Assembly (NCBI RefSeq): GCF_900141635.1
Contig: NZ_FSRH01000001.1
Coordinates: forward strand, 62,001 to 126,000
Length of the DNA stretch: 64,000 bases
Direction: 5' to 3'
Source: Peptoclostridium litorale DSM 5388
GTDB taxonomy: Bacteria; Bacillota; Clostridia; Peptostreptococcales; Peptostreptococcaceae
Part shown: positions 9,617 to 17,279 of the stretch, in pieces
Numbering within the stretch: the first letter of the stretch is position 1
Layout of the letters: each line of letters starts with the position of its first letter
Position numbers and translations under genes: made by a program
The notes under the pieces: model-generated
Databases searched by the model: none
What the model saw: only the letters and a program-made list of their open reading frames with translations
Told to the model about the DNA's origin: nothing

Positions 9617-9720
9617 TGCTATTCCTCCTTTTTATGTGCACAGTATCCAAGTGAAATCATCTGGGTAGTATGCCTGCAGTCAAATAATATATTATTTAAT
9701 TTATTTTATAATACAAAAAG

Positions 9721-9960
9721 CCCTGTTCGAATTAAGGACGAACAGGGACGTGGTACCACCTTATTTTGCGCACCGATACGTAAAACTATAGATATGTATG
9801 CGCCTTAAGACCGCTGTAACGGACGGATAGCCGCCGGGATACTCCCCCGAAGCTCCAGAGCTGTATTTTGCATTTTTGCGTGCTGAATGCCTCTCACCGC
9901 CGGCAAACTCTCTTGGTTGTAACCGCAAAAAGCTACTTATCTCCTTCAAAGCATTTATGA
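9721..9960 (-). promoter_or_regulatory. Tyr-specific T-box riboswitch leader of tyrS
   Basis: Reading the minus strand, a GGAGATAAGTAGC stem I base (near 9950) is followed by AGAGAG and GGTGAGAGGC stem I motifs, then a specifier loop with TAC (9863-9865; Tyr codon), then the T-box core AAGGTGGTACCACG (about 9746-9762). Last comes a terminator hairpin (CGAACAGGG / CCCTGTTCG, 9721-9747) with a T-rich tail. Uncharged tRNA-Tyr should stabilise the antiterminator and switch tyrS on. The call is firm; the specifier is the most likely reading. Confidence 0.93.
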
Positions 9961-9979
9961 TTTTGTCTTATTATGCCAA

Positions 9980-10009
9980 ATTATAACATGAAGGATGTGA
10001 AAAAATCAA
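9980..10009 (-). promoter_or_regulatory. Predicted sigma-A promoter of the tyrS leader
   Basis: Minus strand -35 TTGATT (10004-10009), 18-base spacer, -10 TATAAT (9980-9985), placed just upstream of the T-box stem I. Confidence 0.7.
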
Positions 10010-10221
10010 GGGGATATTTTATATAAATATCAAAAACACATGGATTTTACCCAAATACAGCGTACACAATGACTCATAATGTGGTAAAATGGAATATGTG
10101 TCTTTAAATATAATAGTTGGTGCAAATAAAATAAAAAAAATATATAAAGCCAAGTGGCCGGCTTGAATTATAAAGATATAAGACAAAACAAAAAATAGAG
10201 AGAATAAATGAGGTAGATATA

Positions 10222-11589
10222 ATGAAAACGAATTTTTCAAATCTAGGACTCAGCAGCTCGCTTGAGTCCATTCTAATGCAAAACAACATAGTAAACCCAA
10301 CGCCTATTCAAAAAAGGTCAATCCCGGCTCTTTTGGGGGGGATTGATGTAATAGCGCAGGCGCAGACGGGAACTGGAAAAACACTTGCATTCCTTCTTCC
10401 AATGATGGAAAGGATAGATACGAACAAAAAATGCGTACAGTCGCTAATCGTAACGCCTACAAGGGAGCTTGCGCTCCAGGTAAGCAAAGAGGCAAAGAAG
10501 ATTGCCCAAGCCAAGGGTGTTGGGATACTGGCGGCATACGGAGGACAGGATGTTCTTGCACAGGTGCACAAGCTTAAAAACGACATACAGATGATAGTGG
10601 CGACTCCTGGAAGACTTTTGGACCACGTAAGAAGAGGAACTATAAAGCTTGACGGTCTTTCAATGCTTGTACTTGACGAGGCTGACCAGATGATGGATAT
10701 GGGATTTTTAAAGGACATAGAAGTTATAATGTCCAAAACTCCAAAGAGCAGGCAGACAATGCTGTTTTCAGCGACTATGCCTGAATCGGTTAAAAAGCTG
10801 GCTGTAAGGTACATGAAAAATCCTGAGCAAATCATCGTAAGCAGCAAGAGGGTGACTCTTGATGAAATATCACAGCTTGTGGTTGAGACTACAGACAGAG
10901 GGAAGCAAAATGCGCTTTGCAAGATAATAAACGAGCAGAGGCCTTTCATGGGCATGATATTTTGCCGTACAAAGAAAAGAGCCAGCAAGCTTTGCAACAA
11001 CCTCGGATTTCTTGGATACAGCTGCGACGAGCTGCACGGAGACCTTACGCAGGCAAAGCGTGAAAAGGTAATGAAGGGATTTCGTGAGATGAAATTCCAG
11101 TTCCTGATAGCGACTGACATAGCGGCAAGAGGACTTGACGTTGACGGCATGACCCACGTGTTCAACTACGACATACCACTGGACTCTGAAAGCTATATAC
11201 ACAGGATAGGACGTACAGGAAGGGCCGGAAATGAAGGTGCGGCAATCACTTTTGCAACGCAAAGGGACATGGACGCAGTCAGACAGATCGAAGCCGACAT
11301 AATGATGGACATTGAAAGAAGAAAAATAGAATCGTCAAATGAAAACGGATCTTCTCATGAGAAGAGGGGCGAGGACAGGGTTTCAAGAAAAAGAAGAGAT
11401 GAAGGCAGATCTAGATCGAATGACCGCAAAAACAAAGAGTCTGACAGGGAATTCAAAAGTGGAAGAAATTCAGAATTTAAGGGCGGCAGAAACAATAAAA
11501 ACGGCAAAAGCTCAGGCAAGAGTGCGAATAGCCGCTGGTCTGGCCCTAAAAAGGGGAGTTCAAGAAAGTCGGGATCAAGGGACAGATAA
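10222..11589 (+). CDS. DEAD-box ATP-dependent RNA helicase
   Basis: 455 residues with all helicase motifs in order: Q motif (NPTPIQKRSIP), Walker A AQTGTGKT, PTRELA, DEAD (VLDEADQM), SAT, and HRIGRTGRAG. The C-terminal 80 residues are a low-complexity Arg/Ser/Lys/Gly/Asn tail, as in RNA-binding tails of CshA/RhlE/CsdA-type helicases. It likely remodels RNA in ribosome assembly, cold response or decay. ATG10222 follows GAGGTAG. The gene ends 37 bases before topB in the same direction, so the two may be cotranscribed. Confidence 0.93.
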   Translation: MKTNFSNLGLSSSLESILMQNNIVNPTPIQKRSIPALLGGIDVIAQAQTGTGKTLAFLLPMMERIDTNKKCVQSLIVTPTRELALQVSKEAKKIAQAKGVGILAAYGGQDVLAQVHKLKNDIQMIVATPGRLLDHVRRGTIKLDGLSMLVLDEADQMMDMGFLKDIEVIMSKTPKSRQTMLFSATMPESVKKLAVRYMKNPEQIIVSSKRVTLDEISQLVVETTDRGKQNALCKIINEQRPFMGMIFCRTKKRASKLCNNLGFLGYSCDELHGDLTQAKREKVMKGFREMKFQFLIATDIAARGLDVDGMTHVFNYDIPLDSESYIHRIGRTGRAGNEGAAITFATQRDMDAVRQIEADIMMDIERRKIESSNENGSSHEKRGEDRVSRKRRDEGRSRSNDRKNKESDREFKSGRNSEFKGGRNNKNGKSSGKSANSRWSGPKKGSSRKSGSRDR

Positions 11590-11626
11590 ACAGCAATAAA
11601 ACAGGCAAATAGAGAGGGTTTTGAAA

Positions 11627-13807
11627 ATGGGAAAGACATTAGTTCTGGCCGAAAAGCCATCTGTTGCAGCGGACATAGCAAAGGTTTTAGGCTGCAGCAA
11701 GAAGAGCAAGTGCCATATGGAAGGCGGCAAGTATATTGTAACCTGGGCTTTTGGACACCTTGTAACACTTGCGGATCCGGAAAGCTACGGCGAAAGGTAT
11801 AAGAGCTGGAGGCTTGAGGATCTTCCAATAATCCCCGACAGGCCGAAACTCGAGGTGATCAGGCAAAGCTCAAGGCAGTACAGTGCTGTAAAGGAGCAGA
11901 TGCACAGGAAGGACGTATCTGAAATAGTCATAGCGACAGATGCCGGAAGAGAAGGCGAGCTTGTTGCAAGACTTATAATAGAAAAGGCCAACGTCAAAAA
12001 GAGGATAAAAAGGCTTTGGATATCGTCAGTTACAGATAGGGCCATAAAGGAAGGCTTTGAAAAGCTGAAGCCTGGCAGTGAGTATGACAATCTGTATGCA
12101 TCTGCAATGGCAAGGGCTGAATCCGACTGGATAGTGGGAATAAACGCTACAAGGGCGCTTACATGCAGGCATAACGCCCAGCTTTCATGCGGAAGGGTCC
12201 AGACTCCGACTCTTGGGATAATAGCCCAAAGGGATGATGAGATAAGGAATTTCAAGCCGAAACAATACTACGGGATATCAGTGTCTGCCGGGGGGTTGAG
12301 CTGGACTTGGAAAGACGAGAAGAGCGGACAGACAAGGACATTTGACATACAAAAGCGTGACAAAACTGTAAACTCAATATCAGGGAGGCTTGGAAGGGTC
12401 AGTGAGGCCAAAAGCGCGCATAAAAAGGTGTTTTCTCCAAAGCTTTACGACCTCACTGAGCTTCAAAGAGATGCCAACAGAATATTCGGATATTCTGCAA
12501 AAGAGACACTTTCGATAATGCAGCGGCTTTATGAAAACCACAAGCTCCTGACATATCCCAGAACTGACTCGAGATATATAACAAGCGACATGGTGGAAAC
12601 GCTAAAAGACAGGATACGAGCATGTGGTGTGGGGCCTTACAGAAAGTTTGCAGCATCTCTTTTGAAAAGGCCGGTAAATGGAAACAAGTCATTTGTGGAC
12701 AACAGCAAGGTTTCAGACCACCATGCAATAATCCCGACTGAGGAGCCTGTGTTTTTAAGCGGCCTCAGTGCAAGTGAGCAGAGGATATATGACCTTGTGG
12801 TCAAAAGATTTATGTCCGTAATGTTTCCTCCTTTCGAGTACGAGCAAAAGACACTCACAATGGAAATTGAAGGATGTAGATTCGAAGCAAGGGGAAAGCT
12901 TGTGACAAACACTGGATGGAAGGACATATATTCAAATGAGCTTGAAGAAGACGACGAAGATGGAATTTCAGACCAGACATTGCCCCATATAGACAAAGGG
13001 GACAGCGTGAGAATAGAAAAAATATCACCTACACAGGGGCATACAAGTCCACCCCCTTACTTCAGCGAGGGAACACTCCTGTCAGCTATGGAAAACCCGG
13101 CAAAATACATGAACACAGAGAGTAAGGAGCTCATAAAGACCATAGGAGAGACAGGTGGACTTGGAACTGTTGCAACAAGGGCAGACATAATAGAAAAGCT
13201 GTTTTCAAGCTTTCTTATTGAAAAAAAGGGAAATGAAATACAAATAACAGGCAAGGGAAGACAGCTTCTTGAGCTTGTACCAAATGACATAAAATCGCCG
13301 ACTCTTACGGCTCAATGGGAGAGAAAGCTTTCACATATTGCAAAGGGCAGCCTCAAGAAAGAAGCCTTTATAAGCGAAATGAAGGGCTATGCAAAGGAGA
13401 TTGTGGGCGAGATAAAGTCGAGCAGCCATAACTTCAAGCATGACAATATGACTAAGAACAAATGCCCTGAGTGCGGGAAATACATGCTCGAAGTCAACGG
13501 AAAAAGAGGAAAGATGCTAGTGTGCCAGGACAGGGAGTGCGGACATAGAAAAGGCGTGGCAAAAAAGACTAATGCTAGATGCCCAAATTGCCACAAAAAG
13601 CTGGAGCTGAGAGGCGAAGGGGAAGGCAAGATATTCGTGTGTCCGTGCGGTCACAGGGAAAAGCTTTCGGCATTCAACAAGAGGAAAAAGGAAGGCGGAA
13701 CCAAGGTATCCAAAAGTGATGTACAAAAATATCTTAAAAAGAACACTGACGAGGCTCCTATAAATTCGGCATTTGCGGATGCACTTGCAGGGCTCAAGCT
13801 GGACTGA
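11627..13807 (+). CDS. topB: DNA topoisomerase III
   Basis: 726-residue type IA topoisomerase. Toprim domain at the N-terminus (LVLAEKPSVA; IATDAGREGE). The active-site tyrosine is Tyr310 in TYPRTDSRYI. Decatenation-core blocks such as SCGRVQTPTLG are present. The C-terminus has two zinc-ribbon-like Cys clusters (CPECGKYMLEV...CQDRECGH and CPNCHKKLEL...CPCGH), which not all TopB carry. ATG11627 sits 7-8 bases after AGAGAGGG; TTG11621 is also in frame. The last 15 codons and the first 20 bases after the stop recur, decayed, at 27535, which marks a recombination point. Confidence 0.95.
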   Translation: MGKTLVLAEKPSVAADIAKVLGCSKKSKCHMEGGKYIVTWAFGHLVTLADPESYGERYKSWRLEDLPIIPDRPKLEVIRQSSRQYSAVKEQMHRKDVSEIVIATDAGREGELVARLIIEKANVKKRIKRLWISSVTDRAIKEGFEKLKPGSEYDNLYASAMARAESDWIVGINATRALTCRHNAQLSCGRVQTPTLGIIAQRDDEIRNFKPKQYYGISVSAGGLSWTWKDEKSGQTRTFDIQKRDKTVNSISGRLGRVSEAKSAHKKVFSPKLYDLTELQRDANRIFGYSAKETLSIMQRLYENHKLLTYPRTDSRYITSDMVETLKDRIRACGVGPYRKFAASLLKRPVNGNKSFVDNSKVSDHHAIIPTEEPVFLSGLSASEQRIYDLVVKRFMSVMFPPFEYEQKTLTMEIEGCRFEARGKLVTNTGWKDIYSNELEEDDEDGISDQTLPHIDKGDSVRIEKISPTQGHTSPPPYFSEGTLLSAMENPAKYMNTESKELIKTIGETGGLGTVATRADIIEKLFSSFLIEKKGNEIQITGKGRQLLELVPNDIKSPTLTAQWERKLSHIAKGSLKKEAFISEMKGYAKEIVGEIKSSSHNFKHDNMTKNKCPECGKYMLEVNGKRGKMLVCQDRECGHRKGVAKKTNARCPNCHKKLELRGEGEGKIFVCPCGHREKLSAFNKRKKEGGTKVSKSDVQKYLKKNTDEAPINSAFADALAGLKLD

Positions 13808-13827
13808 TAAGCGCGCATAAAATTGTG
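13755..13827 (+). repeat. Direct repeat, left copy (topB 3' end)
   Basis: 73 bases covering the end of topB and 20 bases past the stop match 27535-27607 ungapped at 63 of 73 positions (hand alignment). A second, weaker 24-base match follows (13973-13996 against 27632-27655). Both copies are in the same orientation and bracket the metal-resistance block. Confidence 0.85.
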
Positions 13828-13835
13828 TTAATTAA

Positions 13836-13875
13836 TGCCAGAAAGTCTGCGGCAAGCAGGCTTTTCTGGCATTTT
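13836..13875 (+). terminator. Terminator of topB
   Basis: Stem TGCCAGAAAG-TCTGC / GCAGG-CTTTTCTGGCA with one bulge, followed by TTTT, 28 bases after the stop. Confidence 0.85.
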
Positions 13876-14132
13876 GTGCTGTTTATATGTAAGTGTCAAC
13901 TTTGTTTCCAAATCAACCATGATGGTTCCATTTTAGTGTAAGCTATACGGTAGATATACTACACTTTGTGTGGCATATCCAACAGTATATGATTATATTT
14001 TATAATTTTAATTAGATTGAAAGTCAACCTTTTCAAAAAAAATAAAAACTTTATCTCAAAAATCCCACTATATCAATATGTTTAATATCAAAATAGGGTT
14101 CCGTTTTGATGGTTAAAGAGCAGATGTATTAT
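13876..14132. other. AT-rich gene-free leader with candidate upstream activator repeats
   Basis: No gene is visible. Two related motifs occur: a perfect palindrome AACCATGATGGTT (13915-13927) running into GGTTCCATTTT, and GGTTCCGTTTTGATGGTT (14097-14114). They lie about 200 and 20-35 bases before the -24 element of the sigma-54-type promoter, so they are candidate enhancer or operator sites (inference). Confidence 0.4.
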
Positions 14133-14150
14133 TGGCATGTAAATTGCTTT
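14133..14150 (+). promoter_or_regulatory. Sigma-54-type (-24/-12) promoter
   Basis: TTGGCATGTAAATTGCTT has GG at 14134-14135, exactly 10 bases, then GC at 14146-14147, against the consensus TTGGCACN5TTGC. Expected transcription start is near 14159, about 50 bases before the ATG of the secreted protein at 14210. Confidence 0.7.
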
Positions 14151-14209
14151 ATTAATACACTGTGTATATCATATTTTTAATATATGACTTTTCAAAACAG
14201 GAGGACATA

Positions 14210-14995
14210 ATGAATAAGAAAAGATTAATTGTGGGAATCATAAGTATTGCCCTGTTATCCCAGCCCGTTGCATTGACCAATTCTCATGCCACCGGCCAGA
14301 CATATAATTCAACTACATTGAAAATGGGCATGCATGGTCAATCGGTTGAAGACCTGCAACTTAAGTTAAAAGAATTGGGATATTTCAATCATAGGACAAC
14401 CGGCTATTTTGGCAGTATCACCCAAAAAGCTGTATTGAAACTGCAAAAGGATTATAATTTGACGGCTGACGGCATTGTAGGCAAGAGCACACATGAAGTG
14501 ATTTCAGGCGATAAAAAGAATATTTTGGTATCTAGGGGATCCAGCAGAATTAAACCAATAGAAGAGTGGACCTGGTTCGGAAAAATAACAGACATACTGC
14601 CAAGGGGAACTGTATATAGAGTTACGGATATTCAAACCGGCAAATCTTTTAATGTAAAGCGTACCTATGGAACCAACCATGCGGATTCTGAAACACTAAC
14701 CAAGGAAGACACTCTGATTATGAAAGAAATATACGGTGACGCTTGGTCTTGGATGAGGAGGCCCATCATCGTTGAAGTCGGCAATTATAAGCTTGCGGCT
14801 TCAATGGCTGGAATGCCCCATGGTGCTGATTTTATAGGGGATAATAATATGAAAGGGCATTTTGATGTACACTTTCTCAAGAGCAAGACACATGGTACAA
14901 ATCGCATAAACCCAGACCATCAAAAAGCTATTCGCAAAGCTCAAATATTTTTAAACAAACAGTTGAGCCTAAATTCTGATGGAAGTCAAAGCTAA
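14210..14995 (+). CDS. Secreted peptidoglycan-binding-domain protein of unknown function
   Basis: 261 residues. N-terminal signal peptide (MNKKRLIVGIISIALLSQPVALTNSHA, cleavage after SHA likely). Residues 35-85 form a PG_binding_1 domain (MGMHGQSVEDLQLKLKELGYF ... ADGIVGKSTHEVI, given in two parts). The C-terminal 150 residues (WTWFGKITDILPRGTVYRVTD ... HGADFIGDNNMKGHFDVHFL) have a conserved look and carry His and Asp residues, but I do not recognise a catalytic fold. ATG14210 follows CAGGAGGA at 14198. The likely sigma-54 promoter means it is switched on by an enhancer-binding activator; the NtrC-type gene at 20293 is one candidate. A spore-cortex, wall or stress role is possible. Confidence 0.8.
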   Translation: MNKKRLIVGIISIALLSQPVALTNSHATGQTYNSTTLKMGMHGQSVEDLQLKLKELGYFNHRTTGYFGSITQKAVLKLQKDYNLTADGIVGKSTHEVISGDKKNILVSRGSSRIKPIEEWTWFGKITDILPRGTVYRVTDIQTGKSFNVKRTYGTNHADSETLTKEDTLIMKEIYGDAWSWMRRPIIVEVGNYKLAASMAGMPHGADFIGDNNMKGHFDVHFLKSKTHGTNRINPDHQKAIRKAQIFLNKQLSLNSDGSQS

Positions 14996-15041
14996 TATCT
15001 ATAACGTTTTTATTTTCTTTAAAACAACCTTTCAAAAAGTC

Positions 15042-15071
15042 ATATAAAGCAGCGTATCCGCTGCTTTATAT
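15042..15071 (+). terminator. Terminator of the PG-binding protein gene
   Basis: 13-bp perfect stem ATATAAAGCAGCG / CGCTGCTTTATAT with a 4-base loop, 47 bases after the stop. Confidence 0.8.
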
Positions 15072-15300
15072 TGATTTGCCTCGAAATTCTCTTCAACCTT
15101 GATCTGGCTTGTTTCATTTCAGAATCACTCCTCTCTTTTACTGCAGTGGTTTCGGCTGTGTCCTCCCATCAGTTAGTTAATAGTGAAGCCTTGCATTTTA
15201 ATCTTTTTTAAATCAAATTTACTAATGCATTCTCAATTTATTTTACAGTAACATTCATGCCAGCTTTCAGGACTGGTTTTATGGCGGCATCATATTCGTT
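15072..15300. other. Gene-free stretch
   Basis: About 230 bases between two terminators. No ORF with an RBS, no repeat and no recognisable RNA motif was found on either strand. Confidence 0.4.
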
Positions 15301-15342
15301 ATTTTAAAAGCCTCAGGCATTTTCGTCCGAGGCTTTTAAAAT
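15301..15342. terminator. Strong bidirectional terminator after the DUF2933 gene
   Basis: 14-bp perfect stem ATTTTAAAAGCCTC / GAGGCTTTTAAAAT with flanking A/T runs, 43 bases downstream of the minus-strand DUF2933 stop. Confidence 0.85.
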
Positions 15343-15384
15343 TTTTATATCTATTTACATCTTATTGCATCGCAGTCATGTCCC

Positions 15385-15654
15385 CTACTCATTGGCACTG
15401 TTGTTCTTATCCCCACAGCAAGTTCCACTGTTTCCTGATTTTCTCATCATCAAAATCATACCTACATGCATCAATGGGCATATCAAGAATGCAAGAGATG
15501 ATAATATTCCGCTTCTAATACCAAACAGAGGCAATCCCGCTATAATTACAATAGGCAGCAAGCAGCACAACATCATCAGCAGGCCGTGTTTCATATGATT
15601 TTTTGACTCCCCGTTATTATTTCCAAGCTGGTTTTTTTTGTTTAAATTTATCAT
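15385..15654 (-). CDS. DUF2933-type small membrane protein
   Basis: 89 residues. Two hydrophobic helices (about residues 22-42 and 48-70) contain the family's LLMMLCCLLPIVIIAGL and FLICPLMHVGMILMM blocks. The C-terminus ends with a Cys-Cys pair (SGTCCGDKNN). Such proteins are commonly found beside heavy-metal ATPases and metal-binding proteins in Firmicutes; the paired Cys/Met/His residues fit a role in metal handling, but no function is established. ATG15654 follows AAGGAGG. It is the 3'-most gene of a minus-strand group next to two tiny membrane ORFs. Confidence 0.75.
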   Translation of the reverse strand: MINLNKKNQLGNNNGESKNHMKHGLLMMLCCLLPIVIIAGLPLFGIRSGILSSLAFLICPLMHVGMILMMRKSGNSGTCCGDKNNSANE

Positions 15655-15675
15655 TTTGTTTCCTCCTTATGATCT

Positions 15676-15867
15676 CTATTGTATAAAGTAATAGGCCCAA
15701 GGCCCCGCCACATCAATTGCCTGCCTCATGGTAATCCCTGGTGTGAAACTATCTGCAGGTTTCCGAAATGGAATATTCTTCCTTGTATACCAAAAGGCAA
15801 ATAAAACACCTCCGATAATCCCCCTATATCCCTCCTCCCTGAGTAAAAATATAATATAGTCTAGCAC
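15676..15867 (-). CDS. Hypothetical small membrane-associated ORF
   Basis: 63-codon frame opening with GTG at 15867 and reading LDYIIFLLREEGYRGIIGGVLFAF then a polar tail. It has no good RBS at its first start, though an AGGGAGGAGGG stretch lies inside it. I do not recognise it. It lies 21 bases upstream of the DUF2933 gene in the same direction and 43 bases downstream of another tiny membrane ORF, so it could be a real small gene of that operon or a fragment of a decayed membrane protein. Low confidence. Confidence 0.3.
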   Translation of the reverse strand: MLDYIIFLLREEGYRGIIGGVLFAFWYTRKNIPFRKPADSFTPGITMRQAIDVAGPWAYYFIQ

Positions 15868-15910
15868 CTATTATAGAGTCCAAAATCATATATATGGAAA
15901 TGTCCATAAT

Positions 15911-16036
15911 TTAAGCCCTTTCCGCTCCCTTCATAGTAATCCAAAACCCCACTGACATTCCCAAGCCAATGGTTGTGCCTAGAAAATAAATGCTAAAATG
16001 CCCAATTCTACAAAGCTCTTTCAAAAAAATCCTCAT
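15911..16036 (-). CDS. Possible 41-residue membrane mini-protein
   Basis: Frame MRIFLKELCRIGHFSIYFLG continuing with TTIGLGMSVGFWITMKGAERA and a TAA stop. The middle 20 residues can form one membrane helix, with basic residues at both ends. The RBS is weak (AGTGGA). Together with the next ORF it looks like a pair of small membrane proteins or the two pieces of one broken gene. Not recognised. Confidence 0.3.
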   Translation of the reverse strand: MRIFLKELCRIGHFSIYFLGTTIGLGMSVGFWITMKGAERA

Positions 16037-16591
16037 ATCGTCACATATCCACTTATATGTTTAAGCAAATTTCATGCCAACATGAAATATGCCTGTGTTT
16101 TTCAATATATGCGTAAATTTTTCAATTGCCGCGAGATTTTTTCGTGTCAAATAACACACCTCTTATGTCATCTGCCACTATAAAATCTATTGCTGTCTCA
16201 ATGAAAATCGCAAACACCAAACAAATATTCGTTATGCATTTTTAAATTCGAGACCGTATATTTGGGTACTCTAGTAATATATTTAATTCTTAAGGTTTTA
16301 TTTTGTAATGGATTTTGTTTTTAGATGAGTATACTGAAAGTCCGCTTAATAGCTGCAGCATATTTATAGCTTGCGACGCAGCTGGTGCAAAGCAGGTCTA
16401 TTCACTGGGGAAAGTTTAATATACATGCTATTTACTAAACCTTTTTAAAACAGAAAGGAACATTATCATGGAGATAAAACCTGTGCTCAAATTCACTCTA
16501 TAAAAATCACTTTTTCCAAAAAAGATTGTTCCCGCTGGCTTAATTCTGAAAAAGCAATGATTCTTATTAAAGCTCAATCTTCAAATTCAAA
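16037..16591. other. Long gene-free stretch
   Basis: About 550 bases, AT-rich, with short interrupted frames only. I see no RBS-linked ORF, no repeat and no RNA motif. It may be decayed sequence inside the accessory block. Confidence 0.4.
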
Positions 16592-16614
16592 AAACCTATA
16601 CAAAGTATAGGTTT
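16592..16614. terminator. Terminator-like hairpin downstream of the DUF302 gene
   Basis: Perfect 10-bp stem AAACCTATAC / GTATAGGTTT with an AAA loop and flanking A/T runs, about 90 bases after the DUF302 stop on the minus strand. Confidence 0.6.
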
Positions 16615-16702
16615 CAAGTGTATATAACTATATATGAACTCGCATATAGTCTAAAACAAATAATGTTGTTATTTAATATCTAGACCACACATATATTCAG
16701 AC

Positions 16703-17092
16703 TTATTTAGAAGCATCTTGAATAGCTTTTTTCAAGTCAGATTCAACATCCTTAGCCATGTCATACAAACTCTCATCCCCAAGCAGTTCCATAAGTTTTT
16801 CAGGGCGCACCATGCCGATATACATGCCGTCATCCTTTTCATAGACAACAACTTTACACGGTAAAAGGTAAGAGACTTCTATGTTTTTTTCAAGAATTTT
16901 GCTGGCAATTGCAGGGTTGCATACCTCAAGTATTTTGACGTCACCACCGAATTCAAATCCCTTTTCTGCAAGCTTTTCTTTGAAATTGACCTCCCATAAA
17001 ACTCCGAATTTGTATTTCTCCAGATGTTCCTTTACTGATTTGATAGCCTCTTCAAATGACTTATTAGTCCTGACTTCATAATTCATTTCCAT
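16703..17092 (-). CDS. DUF302 domain protein
   Basis: 129 residues, a single DUF302 domain starting MEMNYEVRTNKSFEEAIKSV. The conserved block FKEKLAEKGFEFGGDVKILEVCNP and the LLPCKVVVYEKDDG strand contain the two cysteines that are usual in this family. DUF302 proteins are small cytoplasmic proteins of unknown role that often accompany sulfur or heavy-metal genes. ATG17092 is taken because GGGGG lies upstream and longer in-frame starts lack an RBS. It is divergent from the CopB ATPase at 17280, so the two may share a regulatory region. Confidence 0.85.
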   Translation of the reverse strand: MEMNYEVRTNKSFEEAIKSVKEHLEKYKFGVLWEVNFKEKLAEKGFEFGGDVKILEVCNPAIASKILEKNIEVSYLLPCKVVVYEKDDGMYIGMVRPEKLMELLGDESLYDMAKDVESDLKKAIQDASK

Positions 17093-17279
17093 CTGACATA
17101 CCCCCGTTTTATATTTATTTAAATATGGATTTACCATAAATGTTATACCCTAACAAGACAAATATAATAACAATAAAAACAAGGAATTTTATTAGAATGG
17201 AAATTCAAGACACTTTTTACTGGGTATGTATTCACTATAAATTCACCTATAAAACTGGAGATTTTAAGGAGGTGTCATA

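Noticed and set aside
9323-9808. 161-codon plus-strand ORF across the tyrS 5' end and T-box
   Set aside because: It runs antisense through a conserved T-box and the HIGH-motif region and has no RBS.
10308-11165. 285-codon minus-strand ORF over the DEAD-box helicase
   Set aside because: Shadow of a conserved helicase gene; composition is what a reverse frame of such a gene gives.
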